Notes: a model not told the origin generated them from the sequence alone. A DNA stretch of 64,000 bases from Hortaea werneckii (GCA_037044905.1 JBAOKB010000182.1:248001-312000), one strand, 5' to 3'; shown: positions 33,028 through 44,390, counted from the stretch's first letter. Numbers and translations: made by a program.

Positions 33028-34113
33028 CAATGCGACACAGCGAGACGGTGATTGGTGGCGGGAGAACAAGGGATGCTTGATATAGACCTGATGTTGCATT
33101 TTTAGAGGCCTTCTGAAGGACTTGACCTGGCGAGAGGAAATACAATGGAACAGAATCAGCTGGATGTCACTGTAAACAACAGCGGCGACCATAGCACAGA
33201 TAGCTACACATCCACAACCAAATCCGTACATCAAAGAAGACCTTTAAACTTCTCCCCCTCACGTCACCTCCACCTCCTTCACCGTCCACTTCATGTATCT
33301 CCAGCACCCCAAATATCTTGGCAAAACCCTTCTTCCTTCCCCATCCGGCTTGGCTACTGACTACCGAAAAAGCCTCACCCACCTCCACACCCTACATTCA
33401 CAACCCAAAAAAGTCCCTCAAACCTTGTTCATATGGCGATCGGAAAATCCGGCAAAATCGCTCGACTCTTGGGACATGACAAGCAAAGTACCAAGCCTTG
33501 TGCTCCCACTAGTTGCCGTAAGTGAGAAGCCACTGGAAGGGTTCGAAGTCATGTTAAGCGTAGGTATAATCGGAGATTTATTTCTTTGGGTTTGAGGTTA
33601 AGTTTTCTTTCTATATTCCCGGTGGTTGTAGATCTATGTGAGGTGGACGTGGACTTCATAGGAGGTTTCGACTACTGTTGCGGCTTTCTGTCGCCTTTGC
33701 TCGTATTCCTGAATCCGACAATGCATCGAGACGCCCCTTCATAGAGTGCTTGGTGAAGAATTTTCTTCCCTGAATGGCTTCGCGGAGGCCGTAAATGGTA
33801 TCATGTTGATTGCCATCACGACACTGTTGTTTGTGAACTCTTTTTTGCGTTCATAAGAAGATGACTGGGGAGCCATTCCCTCATCACTCGTTGTAAATAC
33901 AGCAATGTCTTTTCAGCAGAACCTGCAAATGGCCTCCTCCCCTCAGCCTTGAACTGCGAGAGATCGGTACGACCGTTGAAACCTAGACTGTATTCCAGTC
34001 ATTCCCTATCCCATGCGAGTGTTTTTCTCCCTACGAACCGCCACGACCTGACTTACCCTCCAGCCAAAAAAGACCCCTCACTGCAACTGGCCCCATCAAC
34101 TCCTTCCACGCCC
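33028..34113. other. Intergenic region, no gene recognised
   Basis: It lies between the BTB gene and the methyltransferase 3' end. Short frames at 33145-33595 and 33949-34389 (plus) have no domain; the latter runs antisense into the methyltransferase. Confidence 0.5.
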
Positions 34114-35986
34114 TCACTTCTTCACCCCAACAACAACCAAATTCCTCGGACTCAACGCATAATCAAAGACCGGCTCAACCCAAGCCTCGCTAACCTCCTC
34201 CTGCTCCTTCAACCAAAGCCACCGATCCACCACAATCATAGCCTCGACCACGCCCGCACTAAACGCCATCAGCGCCCAAATCACACTAAGATCCTTCTTC
34301 CTCGGGCGAAAGCGCCGCTCATACTCCACAATCTCCTCATCCGTCAACTGTGCCTCCTCCTTCTCCCCCATCAACTTCTCCCGTACTAACCGCCCGACCT
34401 CCGTGTCCGCAGGGTCATCCGCTAACTTCCCCGTCGCGCCGCGCACGTACGCCACAAAGTCCTTGTAGAAGCCCTTCTTCAGGTGTCCGATGATGATGGG
34501 GGTGCCGCCGGAGCTGTGGCCGGCGGGACTCACGTTACCCGCGCAGTTGGACTGGGGTGGGCCGACGACGTGCTTGTCGAGGAAGATGCGCTGCAGTAAG
34601 GCGCGGTAGAAGTGGCGGTTGAAGAAGTCGGCGCTGCCGGATGGGCCCCAGTTCTGCGGGGCTTGGACGGCCATCATGCGCGCGGTGATGTTGAGGGAGA
34701 TGCCGGGTGGTGGTGGTGGGGGGATGGGGTTGGCCGGGTGTAGGTTGCGAGGCGTTCGCTCATGGGGAAGCCGTGGGGGTCGCAGCGGCGTTCGAGGGTT
34801 TCTTGGGGTTTGCCTCCGGCGGCGGTTTCGGCTTGTGAGTTTTCTCCGCCTTCTCGTGATGATGGGTCGAGCCCGGGGAGTTTGTAGCTCCCGCCTGTTA
34901 GCCTTCGGTGACGAGGTTATAGCAGCAGCCTACCATGGCTACGCATTTGACTGCGGGGTTGAGGAGCAGGGAGCGGAGGCCGTGGTGGACGAGGTTGCCG
35001 CAGGAATGGAGGCTCATGACCATGAGGTTCGGGTCGGGATGTTCTAGTTTGTCTACGACATCCTCGAGGTTGCCGTCTGAGATGGAGTGTTCGAAGTACT
35101 GCACGCTTCCCTTTGCTTGGGTACTGAGCGCCACCGACGGGTCCAGAGAGCCATCCTTTACAGCGGTGGCGGCTTTGCAGAAGATTCGTTCTCCAAAGGG
35201 AGTACCGTTTACCTCTGGTGGCGGAGTCGGCAATGCGGAAGGCTTTGGCGTACTCCAATCCTCCTCGCCCTTCCTGAAAGCCTTCTTGTTGCGCATGACT
35301 TTCTGTTTAGTTGCTAACCCAGCCATAGCGTCATACTCCTTTGCTCTCTCCGAATTGTGCGACTTGGATTCAATCGCCACAATCCGCTTATTGTAAGGTT
35401 CTGAGGCAAGTGCTCGCCCCAGGTAATTCTGGCCGCTGCCAAAATCCACCAGATGAGAAATGGCGTGGTTGGAATTTGAGGCGACGTCTTCAAGCACCTG
35501 GTTGATATAGTGTGCAAAGAGTCCGACTTCATGGACTTTCTTGATGTTCATCCCAACCGCTACATCCCTGACCAACTTCTGCGTGGGCTTCATTGCTCGA
35601 TTTCTTCCACATTGGCTTCCACCTGCTTCGCGGATCAACAGATGCCTTCTTACTGTTGCGATGTACTCAAGCAAGCCCTTAGGAGGCAGAGGCAGCTCTC
35701 GCGTATCCCGTTGCCATTTGTCATTCGTCTCGAATTGATCCAGATCCTGGCTCATGAGCAGATCGAGAACATCCTGTACTTCGCATTGGGCGAAGAAGTC
35801 TCGCCATTCTTGCGGCAAGATCCGTTCGAAGAGTGGCGGGTCCGAAGTGTAGAAGTCCAGGATGTGAACGCCACCGCAAAGGGTCCGTAGGAGGTCGTGA
35901 GAGCCGACAAGGTTGATCAAGGAGTCCACGTACGCCTCGGTGCTCGGAAAGCTGTCATTGTAGGGGAGAGGTCTGTCGGGCCCCAT
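34114..35986 (-). CDS. METTL25/RRNAD1-like methyltransferase, two frame breaks
   Basis: The start at 35986 gives MGPDRPLPYNDSFPSTEAYV. A SAM-binding motif I is seen in SHLVDFGSGQNYLGRALA (about residue 170), then IVAIES, then MSLHSCGNLVHHGLRSLL and MVGCCYNLVTE, which define the METTL25 group (PF13679). The C-terminal block CDPHGFPMS, NITARMMAVQAPQNW and NRHFYRALLQRIFLDKHVV also matches, ending with a hydrophobic helix (SVIWALMAFSAGVVEAMIVV). The frame changes by one base near 34897-34905 (after LVTEG) and near 34705-34720 (C/CCA-rich run). Full length is about 620 residues. Members are poorly characterised; RNA is a suspected substrate. The divergent partner is the Tlg1 gene 460 bp away. Confidence 0.85.
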
Positions 35987-36445
35987 GATTGTTTTCTGGA
36001 TTTGGAAAATATATGTATGAAAGAATATGCGTATAAAAATTGTTAATGGTTCTTAAAAGATGGAGTGACCTAACCATTCATGACAAGATATCGATCTTGG
36101 TATGGCCGCTCATAGTGTCTTCTTGTGTTACGACAAACGCATTGTGCATGAAGTTGCAGAACTTGATCAATTCGTCCAAAACTGGTTGAAATGACTTATT
36201 TGCAGGCGGCATTGGAAAATCCGAAGGGAAATTCACTTGTCCAAAGTAAATGCACTAGCCACAATTGCTCCAGTTCGGCATAGCTCCACGAGGCGCGCGT
36301 ACGCGAGCTTTCGCGTCGAGTTACCACTCCTAATATACCTCACTCGACCTCTCCTTCTGCTATCCTTAGTGATTCCGATTCAATGCAAGCAATGCGCAGT
36401 TCTTAGTACGACCATTCGCAGCCGCCTCTCACAGTCAACGATATA
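35987..36445. promoter_or_regulatory. Divergent promoter region between methyltransferase and Tlg1 genes
   Basis: About 460 bp between two divergent start codons; AT-rich close to the methyltransferase start. No frame of interest. Confidence 0.55.
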
Positions 36446-37271
36446 ATGGCCGACGATCCATTCCACTCCGCACAGTCCGACCTCGAATCCCTACTCCAAC
36501 AAGCCCGGCCCCTGCTCACATCATACCTGCGCATCCGCTCCTCCGCTTCGTCCGCCACATCTCCCGAGCTCGTGGAAGCGCGACAGGAGCTCGAGGGCAC
36601 CTTGACGGACCTCACAGCCGACCTGCAGGATCTGTTGACAGCGTGAAGGCAGTCGAAGGCGATCCCAGCCGCTATGGACTCAGCCACGCCGAAGTGGATC
36701 GCCGGAGGAGGCTAGTCGGGGAAGTAGGGAGGGAAGTAGAGGAGATGCATTCACAATTGAGCACAACGATTCAGACGAGCGATGCACGGAAAGGAGGGAG
36801 CAGTGGTCTCGCACATCCGGACTCCTTTGGTGCGGCTGCGGACGAAGACGGGGATCCTCTAGCTGGACAGGACGATGAGGATAACGGGTATGGAGAGTGG
36901 GAGCAACAGCGACAGATGGAGATGATGCATGAGCAGGACGAGGCACTAGATGGAGTGTTCCAGACGGTGGGGAATCTGCGGTTGCAGGCTGACACGATGG
37001 GGAGGGAGTTGGAAGAGCAGGCGGAGATGTTGGAGGACACGGAGAATATTGCTGATCGAGTTGGAGGAAAGCTGGCGAATGGGATTAAGAAGGTCAGATA
37101 TGTTATTGAGAAGAATGAAGGTATGTCTGCTGGTCTCGGTCTGATTGGGCGATTCGTTTGCTTTTAAGGGATATCTGGCTGACGAGTGGGACAGATCGAT
37201 GGAGCAGCTGCTTTATTGCAGTCCTCATCTTTGTTCTGATATTGCTGCTCATCCTTGTGATCGTGCTCTGA
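36446..37271 (+). CDS. tlg1: t-SNARE Tlg1 / syntaxin-6 family, one frame break
   Basis: Exon 1 (36446-37120) and exon 2 (37195-37271) are joined over a 74-nt intron (GTATGT, GGCTGAC, ACAG). The N-terminal helical domain starts MADDPFHSAQSDLESLLQQ and ends near SRYGLSHAEVDRRRRLVGEV. The SNARE motif runs from EQDEALDGVFQTVGNLRLQA to ADRVGGKLANGIKKV and has the central Gln of a Qc-SNARE. Exon 2 encodes the C-terminal tail anchor (CFIAVLIFVLILLLILVIVL). It functions in endosome-to-Golgi fusion. A stop at 36644-36646 interrupts the frame. One missing G in ACAGCG|TGAAGG would join DLLTA to VKAVEGDPSRYG as in the family. Full length is about 250 residues. Confidence 0.92.
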
Positions 37272-37476
37272 GCCTGACGCCCTTTCGGACATGAGTACCG
37301 CCAGGCACCTCCAGCTACTGCCCATTCCAATGATATTGGCCTGAGGCATGAAATGTGGCGGTGCAGCCGTTCACCCCACGGGCAGGCGAGCCCGGGCAGC
37401 CCACTACAGCTCCCAGGCTCTAGCCAGACCCAGCCAGCACTCATCGCAATCGGCCTACCACTGGAAGCATACAACC

Positions 37477-38069
37477 ATGCACGACGACCGTAAGTCACCA
37501 GACCATATCTATGCTTTGCTTACCCAGAAACTCATCACCATCATAGGCTCCCATCCACTCCTCCAGCAAACCGCACTCAGCGTGAACCCCTTCATCGACC
37601 TCCCCAAACCACCCACACTCCCGCACAACTACGCCTCCCTCCCCTCCACCCTCCCGCCATCCTCCATCAACGCCCCACCCGCCCCCTCCCACCCAGACCG
37701 CCCCGCCTATGTCACCAGCAGCTCTGGCTTCGCCGCCCACCCATCCACCATCATCAGCCAGAACCAAGCCCTGCTCGAGCAACTCGATCGCCAGAAAGCA
37801 GAGGCGTCGAAGAAGGTGCAAGAATGGGAGAAGGGGATCCAGGAGAGGGATCTGGCTGAGAAGAGGAGGAAGGCGCCCGGTTGGCTGGATAGCGAGCAGC
37901 ATTTGCTTCAGCCGGAGAAGACGGGGGCGGATCGGGCGAGGGAGCAGGAGGGTTCTTTGATGGATGAGCCTGCTTCTGCGGGGAGGCAGGAGGTGGTGGT
38001 GGAGAAGATGCGGGTCGGGATAGGACTGGGGAGGACTTGGGAGCGGCGATGGATTGGCCGTTTGGATGA
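37477..38069 (+). CDS. Conserved-looking hypothetical protein with a coiled coil and acidic tail
   Basis: I do not recognise the family. The start at 37477 has a good context (ACAACCATGC). The first ~20 residues include KLITIIGSHPLLQQTAL, then a Pro/Ser-rich linker, a His-x-Ser segment (GFAAHPSTIISQNQALLEQL), and a charged coiled coil (about residues 105-140, KAEASKKVQEWEKGIQERDL). The long frame continues to 38130. However, shifting one base at a G-run near 37979-37983 produces a Gly/Glu/Asp-rich tail ending GEDLGAAMDWPFG at 38069, which looks more natural. About 197 residues, no signal peptide or membrane segment. Probably cytosolic or nuclear; function unknown. Confidence 0.6.
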
Positions 38070-38380
38070 TGGGTTTGTGATGAATGGAGGTCCAATGAGT
38101 GAGTCGGATCTTGATTTGTTGTGTGTTTGATTGAATATGATACCCAATTTGGCCATGTGACTGGCCATTCACGTGCATAGACTGAAACTTTCGCCTAGTC
38201 TGTTTACTGTGGGTTGCTCTTTCTCTGTTGGTCACGTACCTTCCACAAACAACAAGCACAGGCCATGTGTCATAAGTAGCACTGAATCGTCTTCTTCGAC
38301 TTTGCCACCAAACCGCAACTCTGACTCAACTTTTCTTGCTCTTCAGCTACAACACATCGCGACTCCCAATCGAACGCGAT

Positions 38381-39162
38381 ATGAACGTCGCAAGGCACTT
38401 ATTCAGGTGAGCCCTTTCACTGCCCATTGTCGAACCCTCAAGTACAATTACACAGGATCCTGACATGTGAATAGTTGGTTCAAGGACGACACCCTCGTCA
38501 CCATCCTTATGGGCGTGGATGGGACAAAGTACACTCTTCCAAAAAGATGGTGTGCAGCATCTCCGACTACTTCGCCAAAGCAATGGAGGGCGACTTCAAG
38601 GAGGCGCACGAGCGGACATTGAAGCTGCCAGATTGTAGCGAGGAGACGTTCGATGCCGTGCTTTGGTTTCACATGTACCAGCGCCTTCCGTGGGACATCA
38701 AGTCTGAGCCCCGAGCGCAGCTCCTGCTGATGAACCTCTGGCTCTTCGCCGACATCTACATGGTCGCGCACCTGAAAGACGAAGTCCTCGCGGCTGCGGC
38801 GGAAATCCTGGACCATCCCCATGTCCGCATCCATGCCCTGCCGTCGTTGCGGAGGACTCGCCACTGAGAGCCCTTTTCATCGAGAAAGCAACTTCCTGCG
38901 TCATTCAAGGGGGCTGCGAGTCCTGTTCATGGAGAAAGCGACTTCCTGCGCCTATCAGGGAGGCTATCACATGGCTGAGCGAGCGGCAATTACACGGATC
39001 ATGGTTATGGCGCTGGCAATCGGAGACCGCGGCGACTGGTCGTACATCCATCGCGAACTCAATCTACCCAGGCCTTCTCCTCTCATCCTAGCCGCCTCGG
39101 CCCACGCGACGCGGAGCGAGGAGACAAGAGGCCAACAATGCCTCCGCACGTCCGGTGATTAG
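38381..39162 (+). CDS. Short BTB/POZ-domain protein 2, with frame breaks and an internal 50-nt duplication
   Basis: Exon 1 (38381-38406, 26 nt, MNVARHLF plus two bases) is spliced over a 68-nt intron to exon 2 from 38475. The BTB fold follows: WFKDDTLVTILMGVDGTKYTLP, then MVCSISDYFAKAMEGDFKEA, then LKLPDCSEETFDAVLWFHMYQRLPW and LLLMNLWLFADIYMVAHLKDEVL. One missing A in the A5 run at 38541-38545 breaks the frame between the first two pieces. The clean BTB frame stops at 38867. One base near 38838-38845 would carry it into VVAEDSPLRALFIEKATSC. A 50-nt unit is then duplicated (38864-38963), and a second frame runs to 39162. The C-terminal region is therefore probably chimeric. Confidence 0.72.
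38864..38963 (+). repeat. Diverged 50-nt tandem duplication inside the BTB gene
   Basis: Two adjacent 50-nt copies, starting at 38864 and 38914, encode LRALFIEKATSCVIQGG and LRVLFMEKATSCAYQGG in their own frames. About half of the changed codons are synonymous third-position changes. The unit length is not a multiple of three, so the copies are in different frames. Confidence 0.75.
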
Positions 39163-39495
39163 CCGCTTGCCAACCAGATAGCGGCGCCCGTTCGGAAAGG
39201 ATAGCCACTCCAATCGCCTTGCTCCCAGGGATATCAGCGAACTGCGAGAGAGGATAATGAAAACATACAGAACAGCCGATGAGACAGCAGGACAAGGGAA
39301 TGTAGAATAGTAGCTCAGACTATAAAAATGGTCAAAATTACTTCGTAAATTTTCCCTCAAATCCCTTATAAACAGAAAATTCCGCTATGCTAATAATGCA
39401 AAATGCTAATTGAAAACAATACAAGAAAAAATCTTGAAAGTATTCAACAAAACCGCCTGCTGCTCTTCCCAGCCCATATTTCCCAACTCTCAACT
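39163..39495. other. Convergent intergenic region, no gene recognised
   Basis: AT-rich stretch (about 39360-39440) between the BTB gene and the 3' end of the surface-protein gene. Confidence 0.5.
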
Positions 39496-42321
39496 TTACA
39501 AGATGGCAATCATAAAAGTCATTAAACCAACACCCAATCCGTGAACATGCAAAAAGGTAATCCGACTACCCGCATTAGTCGTCTGCTGGGCGGGCGCAGG
39601 GCCAGAAGTGGAAGTCTGTTGGGCGGTAGTATCGTCGCTACCGCCTGTCTGGGATGAAGAAGAAGCTGAGCCACGACCTCCGCCTTCTGATGAAGGCGAA
39701 GCGGTCTGCTGCTGCTGCTGCTGCTGCGTAGAAGCGTCATCGTTGTCGTTATCGGAGGTAGAAGCTGAATCATCGCCTGCTGGGGAAGTCTGCTGGGAAG
39801 TCCTTCCGTCGCCGGATGAGTTGGACGAAGCATCCGCTGAGCCCGAATCCTCCTCGCCATCCTCCGATGACCCGCTAGCGTTGAAGAAGAAGCAGCCCCG
39901 GAAGATTGTGATCCATCACTGACTCCACCAGCGCCCGCTGAGGCCCCAGAACTCGTAGTCGACCCGGCATGTCCGCCGTGCGGGCCACTCATGCCCATAC
40001 CAGCCGCAATGGCATCAGCGGTTGCATCGCCGGTGTACTGCGCAGAAGGAGAGCCAGAGGTAGCGCCAGCAGCAGCAGCAGTGACAGTCACAGCGTCGTT
40101 TCCAGCTCCCAGAACCATTCCATTGTCGATTTCCACCACGCCGGGTTCGAGTTGCTTGATCGTGTGCGAGTACCCGTTCACCTGGACGGTAGTAGCCGGC
40201 TGCTGGGTAGCGAGCGTGATGGTTGATCCGTCGATGACGACGCCGTCCTCGCAGGCACTGATGACTTGGTTGGTGGTAGGCTGGGGAGAGACGGCGTCGG
40301 CTGTGACGCCGTTCGCTGCGTTGTCGGATGATTGTGCGTTTCCGGAAGCGTCGTTGGAAGGGTTTGGCTCTTCGCCGTTCTGGCCAGCCTCGTCTGTGCC
40401 GGAGCCGTGGTCGGAGTTGTTCTCCTGCTGCGGACCGCTGCCCGATGACGAACCCTCCAGCTGGTCCGACGACGTTCTGATCTGAGTCGGCTGAGCTCGA
40501 GCCTTGCCCGGTAGAAACACCGTGGGACGAAGATCCTCCATCTTTGCTTCCAGAGCCGTTCTGGCCTGATCCAGCTTCGCCCTTGCCATCCGTACCGGAG
40601 TTGGCATTACCGGAATCACCGTGCGACGAGTCGTCATTGGAAGACCATGAACCACCTGCGCTCCCATGACCGTTTTCTTGGGAGTCACCATCGTCGCCAT
40701 GGCTGTTCGGACGGCTCGGGCCCGGAATGCCATTCTCGTGACTGCCACCTGACGTCCCATCGTCATCGTCGCTGCTACCAGCTGGAACCCATTCTTCACC
40801 ATTCCAAACTTCACCCCCATCGCCTGGCCTCGAGTTACCTGCACCTTCATGTCCATTGGAAGAATCATGCTGATCACTACCGCCATTGTTCGACTGAGCA
40901 TTCGGATCGTGGTCGGCGAGCGCAGTCGGCTCCGCAGTCGGCTTTGCCAGCGTCGAACTCGGCTCGGCGGTGCTAGTCGTCTCCTGGTGCTGGCCTGGCC
41001 TCGTGGGCATTGCAATACTCTCAGCCGGCTGCAACGCAAGCGGCGGATCGTAAAGCCCGCCGTACCAAAGCTGGCAATCCTGCCAGTCCTCGTTCAGCAT
41101 GTTGATCTCCGGCGGAATGGCCAGTTGTGGCCTGTATTTGTTTTCGTAGATGACATCGCAGTAGTAGCCTCCGTAGGAATTGTAGCATTGTTCCTGGCCG
41201 TTCCAAGCTGACCATGGGATCGGAGTCTGGAAGTCGGCGTAAGAGACTGGGAAACCGGTCTGCGTGCCCGTCACCATGGCATATTGGAAGTGATCCTGGG
41301 AATACCTCAGGCTGAGAACAGATTCGGAAGGCATGGCAAGGATAGCGTTGTACACCGGCGTGCCTTTCGTTTTCGAGCAACGATTTTCGGCCCAGACCTT
41401 GGAAATGGAAATGTAGGCTGTCCCAGAAGTGAAAGTGTTCTGTCCAACAATGGCGGTTTGGGCATCAGGCTTCGGTGTGGCCATTGCCCCAAATTCAGTC
41501 CCAGCATAAGCCTGCAGTACTGCGCCAGGCTCATAGTATGTCATGTTCGCAAGCGGTGTCGAGGCGCACATGTCCCGCGAGACTGTTGCTGGTGGCGGGA
41601 AGTAAACCAGCTCCACCCCCTGTCCATAGATTGTGCACAGCCCACACCCGCGGAAAGATGCTTGGAAAGACGCGTCGCTGCTCGCCATGCTCTGGTTCAT
41701 GCAAGGTGGTGTTTGCGGCGCGGGGGTTGTCTGCGCAGCGCCTAGGGCTGACCATTCACTCAATTTCGTGCTGTATGCTTCCCAGAAAGGATCACATCGC
41801 TCGGGTTGACCGAGCAGCTAGGCGTCGCATACGGATAGATAGACCCGTATGTGTTGACGATGGTAGAGGTTGACGTGGGACTCCGTGCCGGGAAATGTTA
41901 GCCAACCTTCCGAGAGCGAAGTGCCGGGCGAGGTGGTCAGACGAGGATGTCCATCGCACAGTGTCGTAGCGCCCTCGTAATATGTTACTCGCGAATACGA
42001 CGGTCCTCCGACGATGGTTGTTGTATTGGATACGCTCAGGTGCCGAGTACTCCAGGCCGAGGATTTGGAGGAGAAGGAGGTGAGTGCATGTAAGCACTGA
42101 CTGGCGTATTCTGAGCCGGACCCTGTCGAGGGTAGCGACGCGGCACCTGTCGTCCACATAGGCTGCGTGGGTGTTGGAGGCGGCAGGGCCCCGCCTTGCG
42201 TGTTGTCCGTGGTATTCCAGTACTTGCTCAGGCTCAATTGCGGTGAGGTTGCGCCTGTGATGTCCACCGCGAGCACCAGTGCCAATAGGCTAGCAGGAAG
42301 TCTCAGGAAACCCTCCATCAT
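39496..42321 (-). CDS. Large Ser/Thr/Gly-rich GPI-anchored-type surface protein, several frame breaks
   Basis: The start (42321 or the adjacent ATG at 42318) gives a signal peptide (GFLRLPASLLALVLAVDITG). A Cys-containing N-terminal ectodomain follows (segments SEYASQCLHALTSFS, CTIYGQGVELVYFPP, ISISKVWAENRCS, NGQEQCYNSYGGYYCDVIYE). Next is a very long Ser/Gly/Asp/Asn-rich low-complexity stem, then a small conserved piece ending QLEPGVVEIDNGMVLGAGND. After it come poly-Gln/Ser sequence and a hydrophobic C-terminus (ITFLHVHGLGVGLMTFMIAIL, stop 39498-39496). This is the layout of a GPI-anchored, O-glycosylated cell-wall protein. The frame changes near 41880, 41800, 40480 and 39880, each by one base. 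Total about 930 residues. No enzymatic domain is recognised; adhesion or wall structure is a guess. Confidence 0.7.
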
Positions 42322-43481
42322 CACTCCGTCTCTCTTTTGTTGCCTCCGCTAAAACCCACTTCGTCAAACGCCCCCTTGCACCCAGAATTATATAGCAGAT
42401 AACATGTAGCGAGCGGATAAGAATAAAGACAAAAAAGCCTACCTGTGGAGAGGAGTGGCGGCGGTGATGGGGATGGGGGAGGAAGAGGGGACGCGACACA
42501 GGACCAGCGATCCATGGTTTGGCACGACTCTAGAATGCACTGGGCAGCGGATGTTGCCATCGTTCAAAACTTTGAATCCCGTATTTGTGGTCGTCACTTT
42601 CCGTGAGCCCTACAAGCCCGCGAGATTTTCTGCGTCATGTTATAGGGAGCTTAGCTAAATTTAGTATGGCTTCCTCGGCATCGACGTCTCCGAGCTGGGA
42701 TCAACTTCAACCAGTGTCTAACAGACCACACGAAATACGCACATCCCCGATCATCATCATCTGCTTGCGACTAGTATCTACTACTTCCTCGACGGAATTT
42801 CACATTGATTTAACCGGTAGGCACATGGCGCATCTTTAAAGCCTTTTGTTGTTCCATCTCACCGGCAAATAGTTCTTGCTATCGATACGTAGGTATCCAT
42901 CACAATGGCAGAGTGGCAACAGCGCAATCCCGCCCTGACTTCCAATCCCGGACAGATCATAGCTGTGTCCGCGGAATGACTCTCGGAATCATAGCAGACA
43001 GTAGATCAAACACCTTGCCCGCCTTCGAAGCGAGCTGCCCATGATCCTGCGGTTTACCTGCCCTATAAGAGGCTTGACTTCGATGAGCCCATCGCGAGCC
43101 ACTACTGTTGCTCCTATCGACATGGTCAGCGCGATGATCACATCTCCACACGATACGAAACCTAGATACAGTACCTCTTCATGAGGCGACGGCCACTGTC
43201 CGCGCCAGCGGAATCCCTTTGCTTGTGATCACCCCAAGAACGACTTCTATGGAACATCCGGCGTTTAATTCGCTCAGGCTCGCGGTACCCTTCTTGCGAC
43301 CAGGCTCGATCTTCCCCGTGATGTTGTTGACCGTGCTCTCTCAATGTTAGTGAGGATGTTGTTTCACGTTTCACTCGAGAGCGCTGACGGCTCCTCCAAG
43401 ATCTATGTCCACGGTGAGATTTCTCCTGTGGTGTGTGTTGAAGGGGCTGAAGCGTCGTCAGATGCGTTCGTGATGATGGAT
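42322..43481. other. Intergenic region, with a possible extension of the RBR gene
   Basis: It holds the promoter of the surface-protein gene. The minus-strand frame 43515-43162 encodes a very basic, Arg/Ser/His-rich stretch immediately behind the RBR stop codon and may be its true C-terminus after one more frame change. Nothing else recognised. Confidence 0.4.
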
Positions 43482-44390
43482 TTATAAGACCTTGCTGTCC
43501 GTCGTCCCACGCCAAGACACGTTCGTAACTAGAGTCCAGATCATGCCCGCGCTGTCAGACTCCTGCCTTCGATGTCCTAAATCCCCATCCATTTCAGCAT
43601 GCATCTGGGCCTGCATCTCTATATATGCAGCCTCGACAGCATCTGACCCGCTTCCTGCATCATCATGATCCTCACCATCTTCATCAGCATAGACACCGCT
43701 AATATACAACGGACATCCACCCAGATTCCAATGTCCAGACCTCTTCGGCACATCCTGCCCGCATCGGAAACAGTAATGCGTCCCACAGAGACAGATCATA
43801 TGATTGCAAGCCTCAGCAAGCTCTGCCCTTAACCCGCATGTCGGGTTAGGACAGTCCTGATAGTCTTTCCCAGATATCAGCCCGGCAAAGGCTTGCTCCC
43901 GCTCTAACACTTCGAGGTCCTGGTTGCACTCATGCTCGACATATACAAATTTCCCTACCACCTGAGCAGTACTGAAGCTCCTCTGACAACGCAGACATGT
44001 GTATGCCCGACACTTGCTGCATTGCTGACACATCGACCTATCGACAAGTCGGCCAAGGAAAGCGCCGCATTGTGGCCTTCCACGCAGTGGATTGATAGTC
44101 CTGCAGTAGACGCGTTCCCGGATCGGAGTATTCCATTCTCGTGCCTTGCGGTCGTACCTCCGAAGAAAGCGCGCATCGAAAGCGTGACGGTATGCAGGAG
44201 TCGTAGCATCGAGGACCTCACCCGCCCAAGTCGGCGGCCAGTTGATTTCTGCCATGATGGCGTTCTTGAAGAAGGCGCGGAGGCATTCGCCACGGATTGT
44301 ATCCGCTTCAGGACCGACAAGGTATGGGGAGGCTTTGATTCGCTCCAGGCAGCTCATACAAATGAAGTGTTGAATAGGTGTCGATCGCAT
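43482..44390 (-). CDS. RBR-type (RING-IBR-RING) protein, putative E3 ubiquitin ligase
   Basis: 302 residues from 44390. A divergent RING1 is at the N-terminus (HFICMSCLERIKASPYLVG, then GECLRAFFKNAIMAEINWPP; the WPP block is typical of fungal RBR proteins). The IBR region follows (CQQCSKCRAYTCLRCQRSF and HECNQDLEV). The RING2 module is CPNPTCGLRAELAEACNHMICLCG then HYCFRCGQ; the Cys in ACNHM sits at the position of the RBR catalytic Cys. RING1 lacks some expected Cys/His ligands, so an upstream exon may be missing or the domain has degenerated. The frame stops at 43482 after WRGTTDSKVL; a basic tail in another frame continues to 43162. No membrane segment is visible. Confidence 0.75.
   Translation of the reverse strand: MRSTPIQHFICMSCLERIKASPYLVGPEADTIRGECLRAFFKNAIMAEINWPPTWAGEVLDATTPAYRHAFDARFLRRYDRKAREWNTPIRERVYCRTINPLRGRPQCGAFLGRLVDRSMCQQCSKCRAYTCLRCQRSFSTAQVVGKFVYVEHECNQDLEVLEREQAFAGLISGKDYQDCPNPTCGLRAELAEACNHMICLCGTHYCFRCGQDVPKRSGHWNLGGCPLYISGVYADEDGEDHDDAGSGSDAVEAAYIEMQAQMHAEMDGDLGHRRQESDSAGMIWTLVTNVSWRGTTDSKVL

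Noticed and set aside
37348..37476. N-terminal extension of the hypothetical gene at 37.5 kb
   Set aside because: The extension is Arg/His/Ser-rich, overlaps the likely 3' UTR of Tlg1, and a better-context ATG lies at 37477.
37491..37528. 38-nt intron (GTAAGT...CCCAG) just after the start of the 37.5-kb hypothetical gene
   Set aside because: Splice-like ends, but removal shifts the frame away from the coding-like downstream sequence and 38 nt is too short.
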